Part shown: positions 1-7,473 of the stretch, in pieces | Position numbering within the stretch: the stretch's first letter is position 1 | Layout: each line of letters starts with the position of its first letter | Origin: Shewanella oneidensis MR-1 | Lineage (GTDB): Bacteria; Pseudomonadota; Gammaproteobacteria; Enterobacterales; Shewanellaceae | Length of the DNA: 64,000 nt | Direction: 5' to 3' | Assembly (NCBI RefSeq): GCF_000146165.2 | Contig: NC_004347.2 | Coordinates: 3,258,790-3,322,789 of the forward strand | The notes under the pieces: generated by a model | Seen by the model: the letters and a program-made list of their open reading frames with translations, nothing else | What the model was told of the DNA's origin: nothing | The model's database searches: none | Program-made: the position numbers and the translations under genes

Positions 1-24
1 ACTCTATCTTCATTAGGGATAGAG

Positions 25-100
25 TGGTATCCCCTAGGGGATTCGAACCCCTGTTACCGCCGTGAAAGGGCGGTGTCCTAGGCCTCTAGACGAAGGGGAC
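25..100 (-). tRNA. tRNA-Glu (anticodon TTC), copy 1
   Basis: The reverse strand reads a 76-nt tRNA with encoded CCA. It begins GTCCCCTTCGTCTAGAGG, has anticodon loop CUUUCAC (TTC) and T-arm GGTTCGAATCCCC, and closely matches the known E. coli tRNA-Glu. It is the last visible gene of the reverse-strand Ala-Glu-Ala-Glu-Glu-Glu cluster. An 8-bp inverted repeat (ACTCTATC/GATAGAGT) lies just 3-prime of it and may be a processing or termination hairpin. Confidence 0.97.
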
Positions 101-198
101 ACAAGGACTTATGTTTTTCCTCATAACTGAGGTCTTGCTATTTATCTCAAACAACTCGTTAGTCATTTGGGATGCACTCTATCTTATTAGGGATAGAG

Positions 199-274
199 TG
201 GTATCCCCTAGGGGATTCGAACCCCTGTTACCGCCGTGAAAGGGCGGTGTCCTAGGCCTCTAGACGAAGGGGAC
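199..274 (-). tRNA. tRNA-Glu (anticodon TTC), copy 2
   Basis: Identical in sequence to copy 1 and preceded by the same spacer, so copies 1 and 2 form a tandem duplication with a period of about 174 bp. Anticodon TTC, encoded CCA, all stems intact. Confidence 0.97.
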
Positions 275-352
275 ACAAGGACTTATATTTTACCTCATAA
301 CTGAGGTCTTGCTATTTATCTCAAACAACTCGTTAGTCATTTGGGATGAAAG

Positions 353-428
353 TGGTATCCCCTAGGGGATTCGAACCCCTGTTACCGCCGTGAAAGGGCG
401 GTGTCCTAGGCCTCTAGACGAAGGGGAC
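353..428 (-). tRNA. tRNA-Glu (anticodon TTC), copy 3
   Basis: Same 76-nt tRNA-Glu sequence with anticodon TTC and encoded CCA. Its 3-prime spacer (about 281-345) repeats the spacer downstream of copy 2, but the ACTCTATC hairpin is missing, which shortens the repeat period to 154 bp. Confidence 0.97.
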
Positions 429-491
429 ACAAGGACATATTAATTTGACAACTATTATGACTAACAGTGCTCTCGCTTAATATGGCGAAAT

Positions 492-567
<76 letters not shown>

Positions 568-674
568 AAACTCTTTCGACAAAACTGAAACTCAGTATAT
601 CGCAGAAATTTAGATTTGTTCTTACCAGACAACTCGTTAGCTATTTGGTAGGAGCACTATGTCGTAAAACATAG

Positions 675-750
675 TGGTATCCCCTAGGGGATTCGAACCC
701 CTGTTACCGCCGTGAAAGGGCGGTGTCCTAGGCCTCTAGACGAAGGGGAC
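675..750 (-). tRNA. tRNA-Glu (anticodon TTC), copy 4
   Basis: Same tRNA-Glu sequence as the three copies to its left, with anticodon TTC and encoded CCA. It is flanked by tRNA-Ala genes on both sides, so the cluster grew by duplication of both Glu and Ala-Glu units. Confidence 0.97.
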
Positions 751-816
751 ACAAGGACATATTAATTTAACTCGCATTATTACTAATGCCATTCCGCTTA
801 ATATCTGCGGTAAGTT

Positions 817-892
<76 letters not shown>

Positions 893-959
893 AAACTTAT
901 CAAGTTACATTTAAGTGCACTACAAGCATTCGCTCATCTGTGTCTCAACTGCGAGGCGC

Positions 960-988
960 ATTCTATGCAGCACACCTAAATGTGTCAA
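960..988 (-). promoter_or_regulatory. sigma-70 promoter of the tRNA-Ala/Glu cluster
   Basis: On the reverse strand TTGACA (983-988) is followed after 17 bp by TAGAAT (960-965) and then a GC-rich stretch (GCGCC) typical of stringently controlled stable-RNA promoters. It lies about 70 bp upstream of the first tRNA-Ala and in the right direction. Confidence 0.85.
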
Positions 989-996
989 CTCGTTTT

Positions 997-2406
997 TTAG
1001 GAATTTATTCTATCTGCTACAAATTCAATCGCTTTGGATATTCTTTGCTCAGAACGGGCTCTTCCGATTAAAAATAACGTGATATCAAGGCCTGGAGACT
1101 GCCCTGCTCCGGTCACAGCGACACGCAATGGCATACCGACTTTGCCCATACCGACTTCTAATTCTGCAGCAGTAGCTTCAATCGCCTGATGAATAGCCTC
1201 AACCGTCCACTCAGGTAATGCCGCTAACTTTTGTTGCACTAATTGTAATGGCTCAAGCGCAACACCGCGCAAATGCTTTTTCGCCTGCTCAGCATCAAAC
1301 TCGGCAAAATCTTCATAGAAGTAGCGGCTAGAAGCAGCTAACTCTTTTAAAGTCTTCGCGCGCTCAGCTAATGCAGTGACAACCGCAGATAAGGCTGGAC
1401 CATTTGAGGTATCAATCTTTTGATCGTCCATATGCCACTGTAGGTGGGAAGCCACATATTCAGGATCGAGCGTCTTAATATAGTGTTGGTTTAACCAAAC
1501 CAGTTTTTCGGTATTAAAGGCAGAAGGTGCTTTGTTAATGTCATCTAACTTAAAGTACTGCTTCATTTCCTCTAAAGAGAAAACCTCTTGATCACCGTGT
1601 GACCAACCTAAACGCACTAAATAGTTGAGTAACGCTTCGGGTAAATAACCATCATCACGGTACTGCATAACACTGACTGCACCGTGACGCTTAGACAGCT
1701 TGGCACCATCATCCCCTAAAATCATCGACACATGAGCATATTCAGGAATTGGTGCGCCCAATGCTTTAAGAATGTTGATTTGACGTGGCGTGTTGTTAAT
1801 ATGGTCTTCACCACGCACCACACAGGTAATCCCCATATCCCAATCGTCTACAACTACACAGAAGTTATAGGTATGCACGCCGTCGGTACGGGCGATGATC
1901 AGGTCATCTAGTGCATCGTTTGAGAATTCGATACGGCCACGGACGTGATCATCAAATACCACTGAACCACCGATAGGGTTTTTAAAACGCACCACAAAAG
2001 GTTCATCAGTGTCACGCGCGGGCAAGTTACGGCAGCAACCATCGTATTTTTGCGCTTCGCCATTTGCCGCTTGTGCTTCTCTTAAAGCATCGATACGTTC
2101 ACGCGAGCAGTAACATTTATAAGCTGTGCCCTGCTCTAACATTTGCGCGATGATCTCGTTATAACGATCAAAACGCTTAGTTTGATAGTACGGACCCTCA
2201 TCCCAAGTTAATCCTAACCAGTTCATGCCCTCTAAAATGGCATCACAAGCGGCCTGAGTAGAACGCTCAATATCTGTATCTTCAATACGTAAAACAAACT
2301 CACCATTATTGGCACGGGCTTGTAACCAAGAATAAAGTGCAGTACGGGCACCGCCCACGTGCAAAAAGCCTGTTGGGCTTGGGGCAAAACGCGTCTTAGT
2401 TGTCAT
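997..2406 (-). CDS. gltX: glutamate--tRNA ligase GltX
   Basis: Charges tRNA-Glu with glutamate in the cytoplasm for translation and tetrapyrrole synthesis. At 469 aa it has normal length. The N-terminus carries the class I HIGH-type motif within [14 protein letters not shown] (about residues 6-19), a CYC...C zinc-type cluster near residues 98-125 (CYCSRE, CCRN), and the KMSKS-type motif KLSKRHG at about residues 238-244. The anticodon-binding helical region follows. It reads away from the tRNA-Val array and toward the tRNA-Glu genes it serves. Its stop lies about 10 bp from the -35 box of the tRNA cluster promoter, so read-through into the tRNA genes is possible. The start ATG at 2404-2406 directly precedes the conserved [13 protein letters not shown]. 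Confidence 0.98.
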   Translation of the reverse strand: MTTKTRFAPSPTGFLHVGGARTALYSWLQARANNGEFVLRIEDTDIERSTQAACDAILEGMNWLGLTWDEGPYYQTKRFDRYNEIIAQMLEQGTAYKCYCSRERIDALREAQAANGEAQKYDGCCRNLPARDTDEPFVVRFKNPIGGSVVFDDHVRGRIEFSNDALDDLIIARTDGVHTYNFCVVVDDWDMGITCVVRGEDHINNTPRQINILKALGAPIPEYAHVSMILGDDGAKLSKRHGAVSVMQYRDDGYLPEALLNYLVRLGWSHGDQEVFSLEEMKQYFKLDDINKAPSAFNTEKLVWLNQHYIKTLDPEYVASHLQWHMDDQKIDTSNGPALSAVVTALAERAKTLKELAASSRYFYEDFAEFDAEQAKKHLRGVALEPLQLVQQKLAALPEWTVEAIHQAIEATAAELEVGMGKVGMPLRVAVTGAGQSPGLDITLFLIGRARSEQRISKAIEFVADRINS

Positions 2407-2887
2407 AGTGGGACACTAACCTATATAAAGTCGTCTAGATAAAGACAATCACGATAAAAAGTGGGCTTATTCTAGCAGCCTAAGTCAGCACTGCAAATGG
2501 AACATATCAGCAGGTATTACAGATACCCTAAAAGTCATTGCTCAAGTTCAGATAGAGATGCCGATTGTAGGCATAGCTGTCACTATAACAAGTGAGCGCA
2601 TTGACTACGTGGCAGGCTGAATAAACCCAAGTAGCGATTTCGATCAATCTCTTAGAACCAATACCCCATGACCAACTTAAACATCCGTCATCCCGTTGGT
2701 AAAAATAGCTTAGAAAGATTAGCTGTTATGACCTTTGCACTATTCACCATTGGCAGATAAACAAAACTTGCTTAAATGGCCCAATCTTAAATTGCCTAAT
2801 AAAGTAACACTTTGAATGAGGTGGTGATTAACATTAAGTCAATGCGAACAAAAATAGCGCGACCAATGCTTTTTTCATTAAAAAGCG
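2407..2887. other. intergenic region between gltX and the tRNA-Val array
   Basis: About 480 bp without a convincing reading frame. It must hold the divergent gltX promoter. I see no clear operator, repeat or RNA gene in it. Confidence 0.6.
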
Positions 2888-2915
2888 TTGACACCCGATC
2901 GAACCTCCCTATAAT
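2888..2915 (+). promoter_or_regulatory. consensus sigma-70 promoter of the tRNA-Val array
   Basis: TTGACA (2888-2893), 16-bp spacer, TATAAT (2910-2915): both boxes are perfect. A GC-rich discriminator (CGGCTCC) follows, as in stringently regulated stable-RNA promoters. The first tRNA-Val starts 19 bp downstream of the -10 box. Confidence 0.92.
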
Positions 2916-2933
2916 ACGGCTCCACACAGCAGA

Positions 2934-3009
2934 GGTCGCTTAGCTCAGCTGGGAGAGCACCTCCCTTACAAGGAGGGGGTCAGTGATTCGATCCCAGTAG
3001 CGACCACCA
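2934..3009 (+). tRNA. tRNA-Val (anticodon TAC), copy 1, defective T-stem
   Basis: Anticodon loop CUUACAA (TAC) and encoded CCA, as in the four downstream copies. The T-arm reads AGTGA-TTCGATC-CCAGT, where the others read ACTGG-TTCGATC-CCAGT. Two T-stem pairs are therefore lost (G50 faces G, and A53 faces C61). G53-C61 is nearly invariant in tRNAs, so this copy may be poorly functional. Confidence 0.9.
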
Positions 3010-3057
3010 TGTGTTAAATTCAAATTTAATCATGGTTTAAACGTTGTTATATACCCG

Positions 3058-3133
3058 GGTCGCTTAGCTCAGCCGGGAGAGCACCTCCCTTACAAGGAGG
3101 GGGTCACTGGTTCGATCCCAGTAGCGACCACCA
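3058..3133 (+). tRNA. tRNA-Val (anticodon TAC), copy 2
   Basis: Intact cloverleaf with anticodon TAC, T-arm ACTGG/CCAGT and encoded CCA. The D-loop reads AGCCGGGA where copies 1, 3 and 5 read AGCTGGGA. Confidence 0.97.
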
Positions 3134-3160
3134 TATAACCTCACTGTGTAGTCATTCCCA

Positions 3161-3236
3161 GGTCGCTTAGCTCAGCTGGGAGAGCACCTCCCTTACAAGG
3201 AGGGGGTCACTGGTTCGATCCCAGTAGCGACCACCA
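3161..3236 (+). tRNA. tRNA-Val (anticodon TAC), copy 3
   Basis: Intact tRNA-Val with anticodon TAC and encoded CCA. It is separated from copy 2 by 27 bp and is almost certainly on the same precursor transcript. Confidence 0.97.
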
Positions 3237-3281
3237 TATCATTCGAGAATGACATTAAAAATTGTATATTGTAAGAATTCC

Positions 3282-3357
3282 GGTCGCTTAGCTCAGCCGG
3301 GAGAGCACCTCCCTTACAAGGAGGGGGTCACTGGTTCGATCCCAGTAGCGACCACCA
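3282..3357 (+). tRNA. tRNA-Val (anticodon TAC), copy 4
   Basis: Intact tRNA-Val with anticodon TAC and encoded CCA. It carries the AGCCGGGA D-loop variant, as copy 2 does, so the two variants alternate along the array. Confidence 0.97.
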
Positions 3358-3383
3358 TATTCTACAGTATCCAATAATGCCCA

Positions 3384-3459
3384 GGTCGCTTAGCTCAGCT
3401 GGGAGAGCACCTCCCTTACAAGGAGGGGGTCACTGGTTCGATCCCAGTAGCGACCACCA
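3384..3459 (+). tRNA. tRNA-Val (anticodon TAC), copy 5
   Basis: Last tRNA-Val of the array, intact, anticodon TAC, encoded CCA. No integrase or attachment-site duplication follows it. Confidence 0.97.
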
Positions 3460-3610
3460 TATTTACCTCATAATCTTTACCCTAACTGCATCTCAACTAT
3501 GCTTGATCTAAATCAGCATGTACTTAAGTGGCTCTGTTACACAGAATCCTGCCTATTTCTCGCTAAAATCGCGCTGATTTATTGTATTAGGCTATTTGGA
3601 GATCAGTACT

Positions 3611-3841
3611 ATGGCCAGTGTCAGTCAATCTGCATCCCTAACCAATATTGCAGCTTATCTTAAACATACCCATGCCTGTGACGAGCAAACCGCTCTGAGA
3701 GAAGCCCGTGAAGTGATGCAAAATCTCGTGAGCATGCGCCAAAAGGGCTTTATTACCGGCTGGTACTTCGATGAGCGAGGGCATTTGGAATTACTCCCGA
3801 GTGATGAAATTCTTAAGCGGATTGGCGAAGACCATGGTTAG
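3611..3841 (+). CDS. small uncharacterised protein (76 aa)
   Basis: I do not recognise a named family. The product is a small soluble protein with a helical, charged N-terminal half and a C-terminal stretch GWYFDERGHLELLPSDEI. It has no signal peptide and no membrane segment. The ATG at 3611 is preferred over an upstream in-frame TTG (3596) because GGAG lies 9 bp before it. It stands alone between the tRNA-Val array and the dct operon. Its codon pattern looks like its neighbours, so it is probably a real gene. Confidence 0.75.
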   Translation: MASVSQSASLTNIAAYLKHTHACDEQTALREAREVMQNLVSMRQKGFITGWYFDERGHLELLPSDEILKRIGEDHG

Positions 3842-3984
3842 CGCTCATAACATTTTCCGCATCCTTCTCCCCTATTTCCTTACGTCACAGTCTTTTTTCA
3901 AACCGCTTTTGATCTAAAAACAACGTATTTTGCTCAGTTAAACACCAAACTTAAAACCAAGCCCTTAACGCCATCAGCTCGCTA

Positions 3985-4035
3985 TGGGTGGATTTCCACC
4001 CAAACCCAAAATAAATGTGAGCGAGATCTCACCCA
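3985..4035 (+). promoter_or_regulatory. two inverted repeats upstream of dctP, candidate DctD enhancer sites
   Basis: Site 1 (3985-4002) is a perfect 18-bp inverted repeat, TGGGTGGATTTCCACCCA. Site 2 (4018-4035), TGAGCGAGATCTCACCCA, matches its own complement at 14 of 18 positions. Their centres are 33 bp apart, about three helical turns, and they lie 75-125 bp upstream of a sigma-54 promoter. This is the layout expected for an enhancer-binding regulator such as DctD, encoded at 9275-10654. Assignment to DctD is inference. Confidence 0.6.
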
Positions 4036-4109
4036 TAAAACTCAAGGTGTGACGAGCATCAAATCAACTACACTTTATTAACCAAACACTTACAGAGCAT
4101 GTCGTAAGT

Positions 4110-4125
4110 TGGCGTGGTATTTGCC
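4110..4125 (+). promoter_or_regulatory. sigma-54 promoter of dctPQM
   Basis: TGGC-GTG-GTAT-TTGC matches the -24/-12 consensus TGGCACG-N4-TTGC with both GG and GC dinucleotides conserved and correctly spaced. It lies about 110 bp upstream of the dctP ATG. The sigma-54 activator DctD is encoded downstream in the same locus. Confidence 0.8.
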
Positions 4126-4234
4126 TTTATTAAGACAGACCTCAGGGAAATCAAGGCTGTATTCCTACTCACACTTGGTAACAAACTAACCAAGGCTGAG
4201 GACAAATCCTAACAACAGAAAAAGGAACTGAAAA

Positions 4235-5254
4235 ATGACATTGAATCAACAGATGGGTATCACTCGTCCATTAAAAACCGTTGCTAAGATGCTGGCACTG
4301 GCCTCAGTGTTTGCTACCAGCTTCAACGTTTTTGCAGCACCGGTCGAAATTAAATTCTCCCACGTAGTGGCAGAAAACACGCCAAAAGGTCAAATGGCCT
4401 TAAAATTTAAAGAATTAGTCGAACAACGCTTACCCGGTGAATATACCGTCAGCGTATTCCCTAACTCTCAGTTATTTGGGGATAACAACGAGTTAGCGGC
4501 ATTACTGTTAAACGATGTGCAATTTGTTGCACCTTCACTCTCTAAATTTGAACGTTACACTAAACGCTTACAAGTTTTCGACTTACCTTTCCTGTTCAAT
4601 GACATGGATGCAGTAAACCGTTTCCAACAGGGCGAAGCAGGTCAAGCACTGCTCAACTCAATGAGCCGCAAAGGGATTGTGGGTCTGGGCTATTTACATA
4701 ATGGTATGAAGCAGTTCACAGCCAACACTCCACTGAAGCAACCTTCCGATGCTAAAGGTTTAAAATTCCGCGTAATGGCATCTGACGTATTAGCCGCACA
4801 GTTTGATGCTGTTGGTGCCATTCCGGTGAAAAAACCTTTCTCTGAAGTATTCACCCTACTGCAAACCCGTGCGATCGATGGCCAAGAAAATACCTGGTCA
4901 AACACCTACTCACAAAAATTCTATGAAGTGCAAAGCCATATTACTGAAAGTAACCACGGCGTGTTGGACTACATGGTCGTGACCTCTGACGCCTTCTGGA
5001 AAAGCTTACCAGCCGATAAACGCAAAGTGATCAAAGAAGCGTTAGATGAATCAATCGCTTTAGGTAATAAAATTGCTGCTGAAAAGGATAATGAAGATAA
5101 GCAACTTATTCTTGATTCAAAACTCTCTCAGTTAGTTACACTCAGCCCCGCAGAGCGTCAACAGTGGGTTGATGTGATGAAGCCAGTGTGGTCGAAATTT
5201 GAAGATCAAGTCGGTAAAGACGTGATTGAAGCCGCTGTTGCCGCAAATAAATAA
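4235..5254 (+). CDS. dctP: TRAP transporter substrate-binding protein DctP
   Basis: Periplasmic receptor of a tripartite ATP-independent transporter for C4-dicarboxylates (succinate, fumarate, malate in this family). The product is 339 aa with a signal peptide (positively charged start, hydrophobic stretch about residues 17-32, cleavage after NVFAA). Family signatures include IKFSHVVAENTPKG near the mature N-terminus, FRVMASD at about residue 178 (the arginine that binds the carboxylate) and DGQENTWSNTYS near 216-227. It is first in the operon with the membrane subunits dctQ and dctM. A hairpin just downstream may hold the receptor transcript at a higher level than the membrane genes. Confidence 0.96.
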   Translation: MTLNQQMGITRPLKTVAKMLALASVFATSFNVFAAPVEIKFSHVVAENTPKGQMALKFKELVEQRLPGEYTVSVFPNSQLFGDNNELAALLLNDVQFVAPSLSKFERYTKRLQVFDLPFLFNDMDAVNRFQQGEAGQALLNSMSRKGIVGLGYLHNGMKQFTANTPLKQPSDAKGLKFRVMASDVLAAQFDAVGAIPVKKPFSEVFTLLQTRAIDGQENTWSNTYSQKFYEVQSHITESNHGVLDYMVVTSDAFWKSLPADKRKVIKEALDESIALGNKIAAEKDNEDKQLILDSKLSQLVTLSPAERQQWVDVMKPVWSKFEDQVGKDVIEAAVAANK

Positions 5255-5265
5255 TAAAAAAATAA

Positions 5266-5295
5266 ACCGCTTAGCCTCATTTTAGGTTGAGCGGT
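5266..5295 (+). promoter_or_regulatory. intercistronic stem-loop between dctP and dctQ
   Basis: ACCGCTTAGCCT (5266-5277) can pair with AGGTTGAGCGGT (5284-5295) to give 12 bp, two of them G-T. No long T-run follows, so it is more likely a stabiliser of the dctP 3-prime end than a full terminator. Confidence 0.6.
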
Positions 5296-5317
5296 ATTGA
5301 AGATAGGGAGCCTAACT

Positions 5318-5977
5318 GTGATAGCGCGAATTTTTGGTTACTTTGAAGAAGGTGTACTTAACCTATTGATCACCTTGATGACACTATTGGTGTTTACCGA
5401 AGTGGTCGCCCGCTTTTTTTTCGATACCGGTTTTTTATGGATCCAAGAACTCACCTTAACCCTGTGTGGTTGGTTTGTGTTATTTGGCATGTCCTATGGT
5501 GTAAAGGTTGGTGCCCATATTGGGGTGGACGCCTTAGTAAAAAAACTCCCCCCTAACGCCAAAAAAATCACCTCCTTAATCACCACTTTGATTTGCTTGA
5601 CTTACTGCATACTGTTTTTAAAAGGTAGTTGGTCCTATCTGTCACAAATGTACCAAATCGGGGTGCCAATGGAAGATATCCATTTCCCCGCTTGGCTGTT
5701 GGCGCGTCTGGATCCTGATTGGGCTTGGAATGTACTCAAAATTGATATAGAAGATGGCGCAGTACCCATTTGGATATCGCAGAGTATCCTCTTGATTGGC
5801 TTTAGTATGCTCACTTGGCGTTTTATAGAGCTTTTTGTCGCCATTTTACGTAACCAGGTGACTGGTTTAAGTTTTGCCGATGAAGCCAAAGAAAGTATGC
5901 ATTTAATCGATGACACCGCTATACAGTCTCAAGGCCCGCAGCACACTACTGGCGCTGCCCACAAGGAATTACCATAA
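5318..5977 (+). CDS. dctQ: TRAP transporter small membrane subunit DctQ
   Basis: Small integral membrane subunit of the C4-dicarboxylate TRAP transporter. Four hydrophobic segments are visible, and the family pattern LWIQELTLTLCGWFVLFGMSYGVK is in the first third. The length of 219 aa is slightly long for the family because of an extra loop around LDPDWAWNVLKIDIEDG. The GTG at 5318 is chosen as start because AGGGAG lies 7 bp upstream; the in-frame TTG at 5297 sits against the hairpin. The stop overlaps the dctM start by one base (TAATG), indicating translational coupling. Confidence 0.93.
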   Translation: MIARIFGYFEEGVLNLLITLMTLLVFTEVVARFFFDTGFLWIQELTLTLCGWFVLFGMSYGVKVGAHIGVDALVKKLPPNAKKITSLITTLICLTYCILFLKGSWSYLSQMYQIGVPMEDIHFPAWLLARLDPDWAWNVLKIDIEDGAVPIWISQSILLIGFSMLTWRFIELFVAILRNQVTGLSFADEAKESMHLIDDTAIQSQGPQHTTGAAHKELP

Positions 5978-7374
5978 TGGCCATTGCAACACTATTTTGC
6001 GTCTTATTCATTTGCATGTTTTTAGGTATGCCCATCGCGATAGCATTAGGCTTTTCCAGCATGCTGACCATTTTATTTTTCTCCAATGATTCACTTGCTT
6101 CTGTGGCATTAAAACTTTATGAGTCATCGTCTGAGCATTATACGCTGCTGGCGATCCCCTTCTTTATTTTGTCATCGGCCTTTTTATCTACCGGCGGCGT
6201 AGCCAGACGGATCATCGATTTTGCGATGGATTGCGTTGGCCATATTCGTGGTGGCTTAGCCATGGCATCGGTAATGGCCTGTATGCTCTTTGCCGCCGTG
6301 TCAGGTTCTTCCCCCGCGACCGTCGCTGCCATTGGTTCTATCGTGATTGTCGGCATGGTAAAAGCTGGTTACCCCGAAAAATTTGCCTCTGGCGTGATCA
6401 CAACCTCCGGCACCCTCGGTATTCTAATCCCCCCCTCGATTGTGATGCTGGTTTATGCCGCAGCCACCGAGGTTTCAGTTGCTAAAATATTTATGGCGGG
6501 TTTAGTTCCCGGTTTACTGCTGGGATTTTTAATCATGGTCGTGATCTACATTGTCGCGAGAATTAAAAATCTCCCCTCTATCCCCTTCCCAGGCTTTAAA
6601 AAATTAGGGGTATCCAGTGCCAAAGCCATTGGCGGTTTAGCACTCATTTTCATCGTCTTAGGATCAATTTACGGTGGCGTGGCTAGCCCAACAGAAGCCT
6701 CGGCCGTTGCCTGTGTGTACGCATACTTTATTGCGGTATTTGGCTATCGTGATATTGGTCCATTGAAAAATGTCGCATGGCGTAACCCTAATGAAGCCAT
6801 TCCAAGCGCTATCGCTCGTAACTTAGGTCATATGGTGCTTGGGCTGATTAAAACCCCTATCGACAAAGAGATCCGCCATGTAGTGCGTGATGGTGCCAAG
6901 GTCAGCATAATGCTGCTGTTTATTATTGCCAACGCCATGTTGTTTGCACACGTGCTCACCACTGAACGTATTCCACATATTATTGCCGAGTACATTGTGG
7001 GCATGGGCCTACCGGCTTGGGGCTTCTTAATCATTGTTAACTTACTGCTGTTAGCCGCCGGTAACTTTATGGAACCATCTGCCATCGTATTGATTATGGC
7101 ACCTATCCTATTCCCCATTGCCACACAATTGGGCATTGACCCTATTCACTTAGGTATCATTATGGTGGTCAACATGGAAATCGGTATGCTCACGCCGCCG
7201 GTAGGACTCAATCTATTTGTGACCTCAGGTATTACTGGCCGTAATATTGGTTGGGTGATCCAGTCGGTATTGCCATGGCTAGTATTTATGCTCGCCTTCT
7301 TGATGTTGATCACCTATGTACCACAAATTTCCCTGTTCTTGCCAGAATTACTGGACAAGCTCAACGGATATTAA
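5977..7374 (+). CDS. dctM: TRAP transporter large permease subunit DctM
   Basis: Large membrane subunit that carries substrate transport with sodium symport in this family. 465 aa and almost wholly hydrophobic, with about 12 segments. Signatures include GMPIAIALG near the start, AAVSGSSPATVAAIGSI at about residue 108, TSGTLGILIPPSI at about 148 and the C-terminal NMEIGMLTPPVGLNLFV. Compared with the shortest DctM proteins it has a hydrophilic insert around residues 255-310. It is translationally coupled to dctQ and followed by a strong terminator. Confidence 0.95.
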   Translation: MAIATLFCVLFICMFLGMPIAIALGFSSMLTILFFSNDSLASVALKLYESSSEHYTLLAIPFFILSSAFLSTGGVARRIIDFAMDCVGHIRGGLAMASVMACMLFAAVSGSSPATVAAIGSIVIVGMVKAGYPEKFASGVITTSGTLGILIPPSIVMLVYAAATEVSVAKIFMAGLVPGLLLGFLIMVVIYIVARIKNLPSIPFPGFKKLGVSSAKAIGGLALIFIVLGSIYGGVASPTEASAVACVYAYFIAVFGYRDIGPLKNVAWRNPNEAIPSAIARNLGHMVLGLIKTPIDKEIRHVVRDGAKVSIMLLFIIANAMLFAHVLTTERIPHIIAEYIVGMGLPAWGFLIIVNLLLLAAGNFMEPSAIVLIMAPILFPIATQLGIDPIHLGIIMVVNMEIGMLTPPVGLNLFVTSGITGRNIGWVIQSVLPWLVFMLAFLMLITYVPQISLFLPELLDKLNGY

Positions 7375-7416
7375 TCTTCAGGAATAAAGATTATTCCTTG
7401 ATTCTAGATAGTTTTT

Positions 7417-7440
7417 AAGCGAGCCTACTCAGGCTCGCTT
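7417..7440 (+). terminator. rho-independent terminator after dctPQM
   Basis: Perfect 10-bp stem AAGCGAGCCT/AGGCTCGCTT with a 4-nt loop, followed by TGTTTT. It separates dctPQM from dctBD. Confidence 0.9.
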
Positions 7441-7473
7441 TGTTTTATTCAGTGTGGATCAGGATCGCCTGCT

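Noticed and set aside
54..70. tRNA repeats as a riboswitch or T-box
   Set aside because: The sequences are complete tRNA genes with encoded CCA; no leader peptide or antiterminator is present.
2934..3459. Integration site of a genomic island at the tRNA-Val array
   Set aside because: No integrase gene and no partial tRNA duplicate that would mark an attachment site; all copies are full length.
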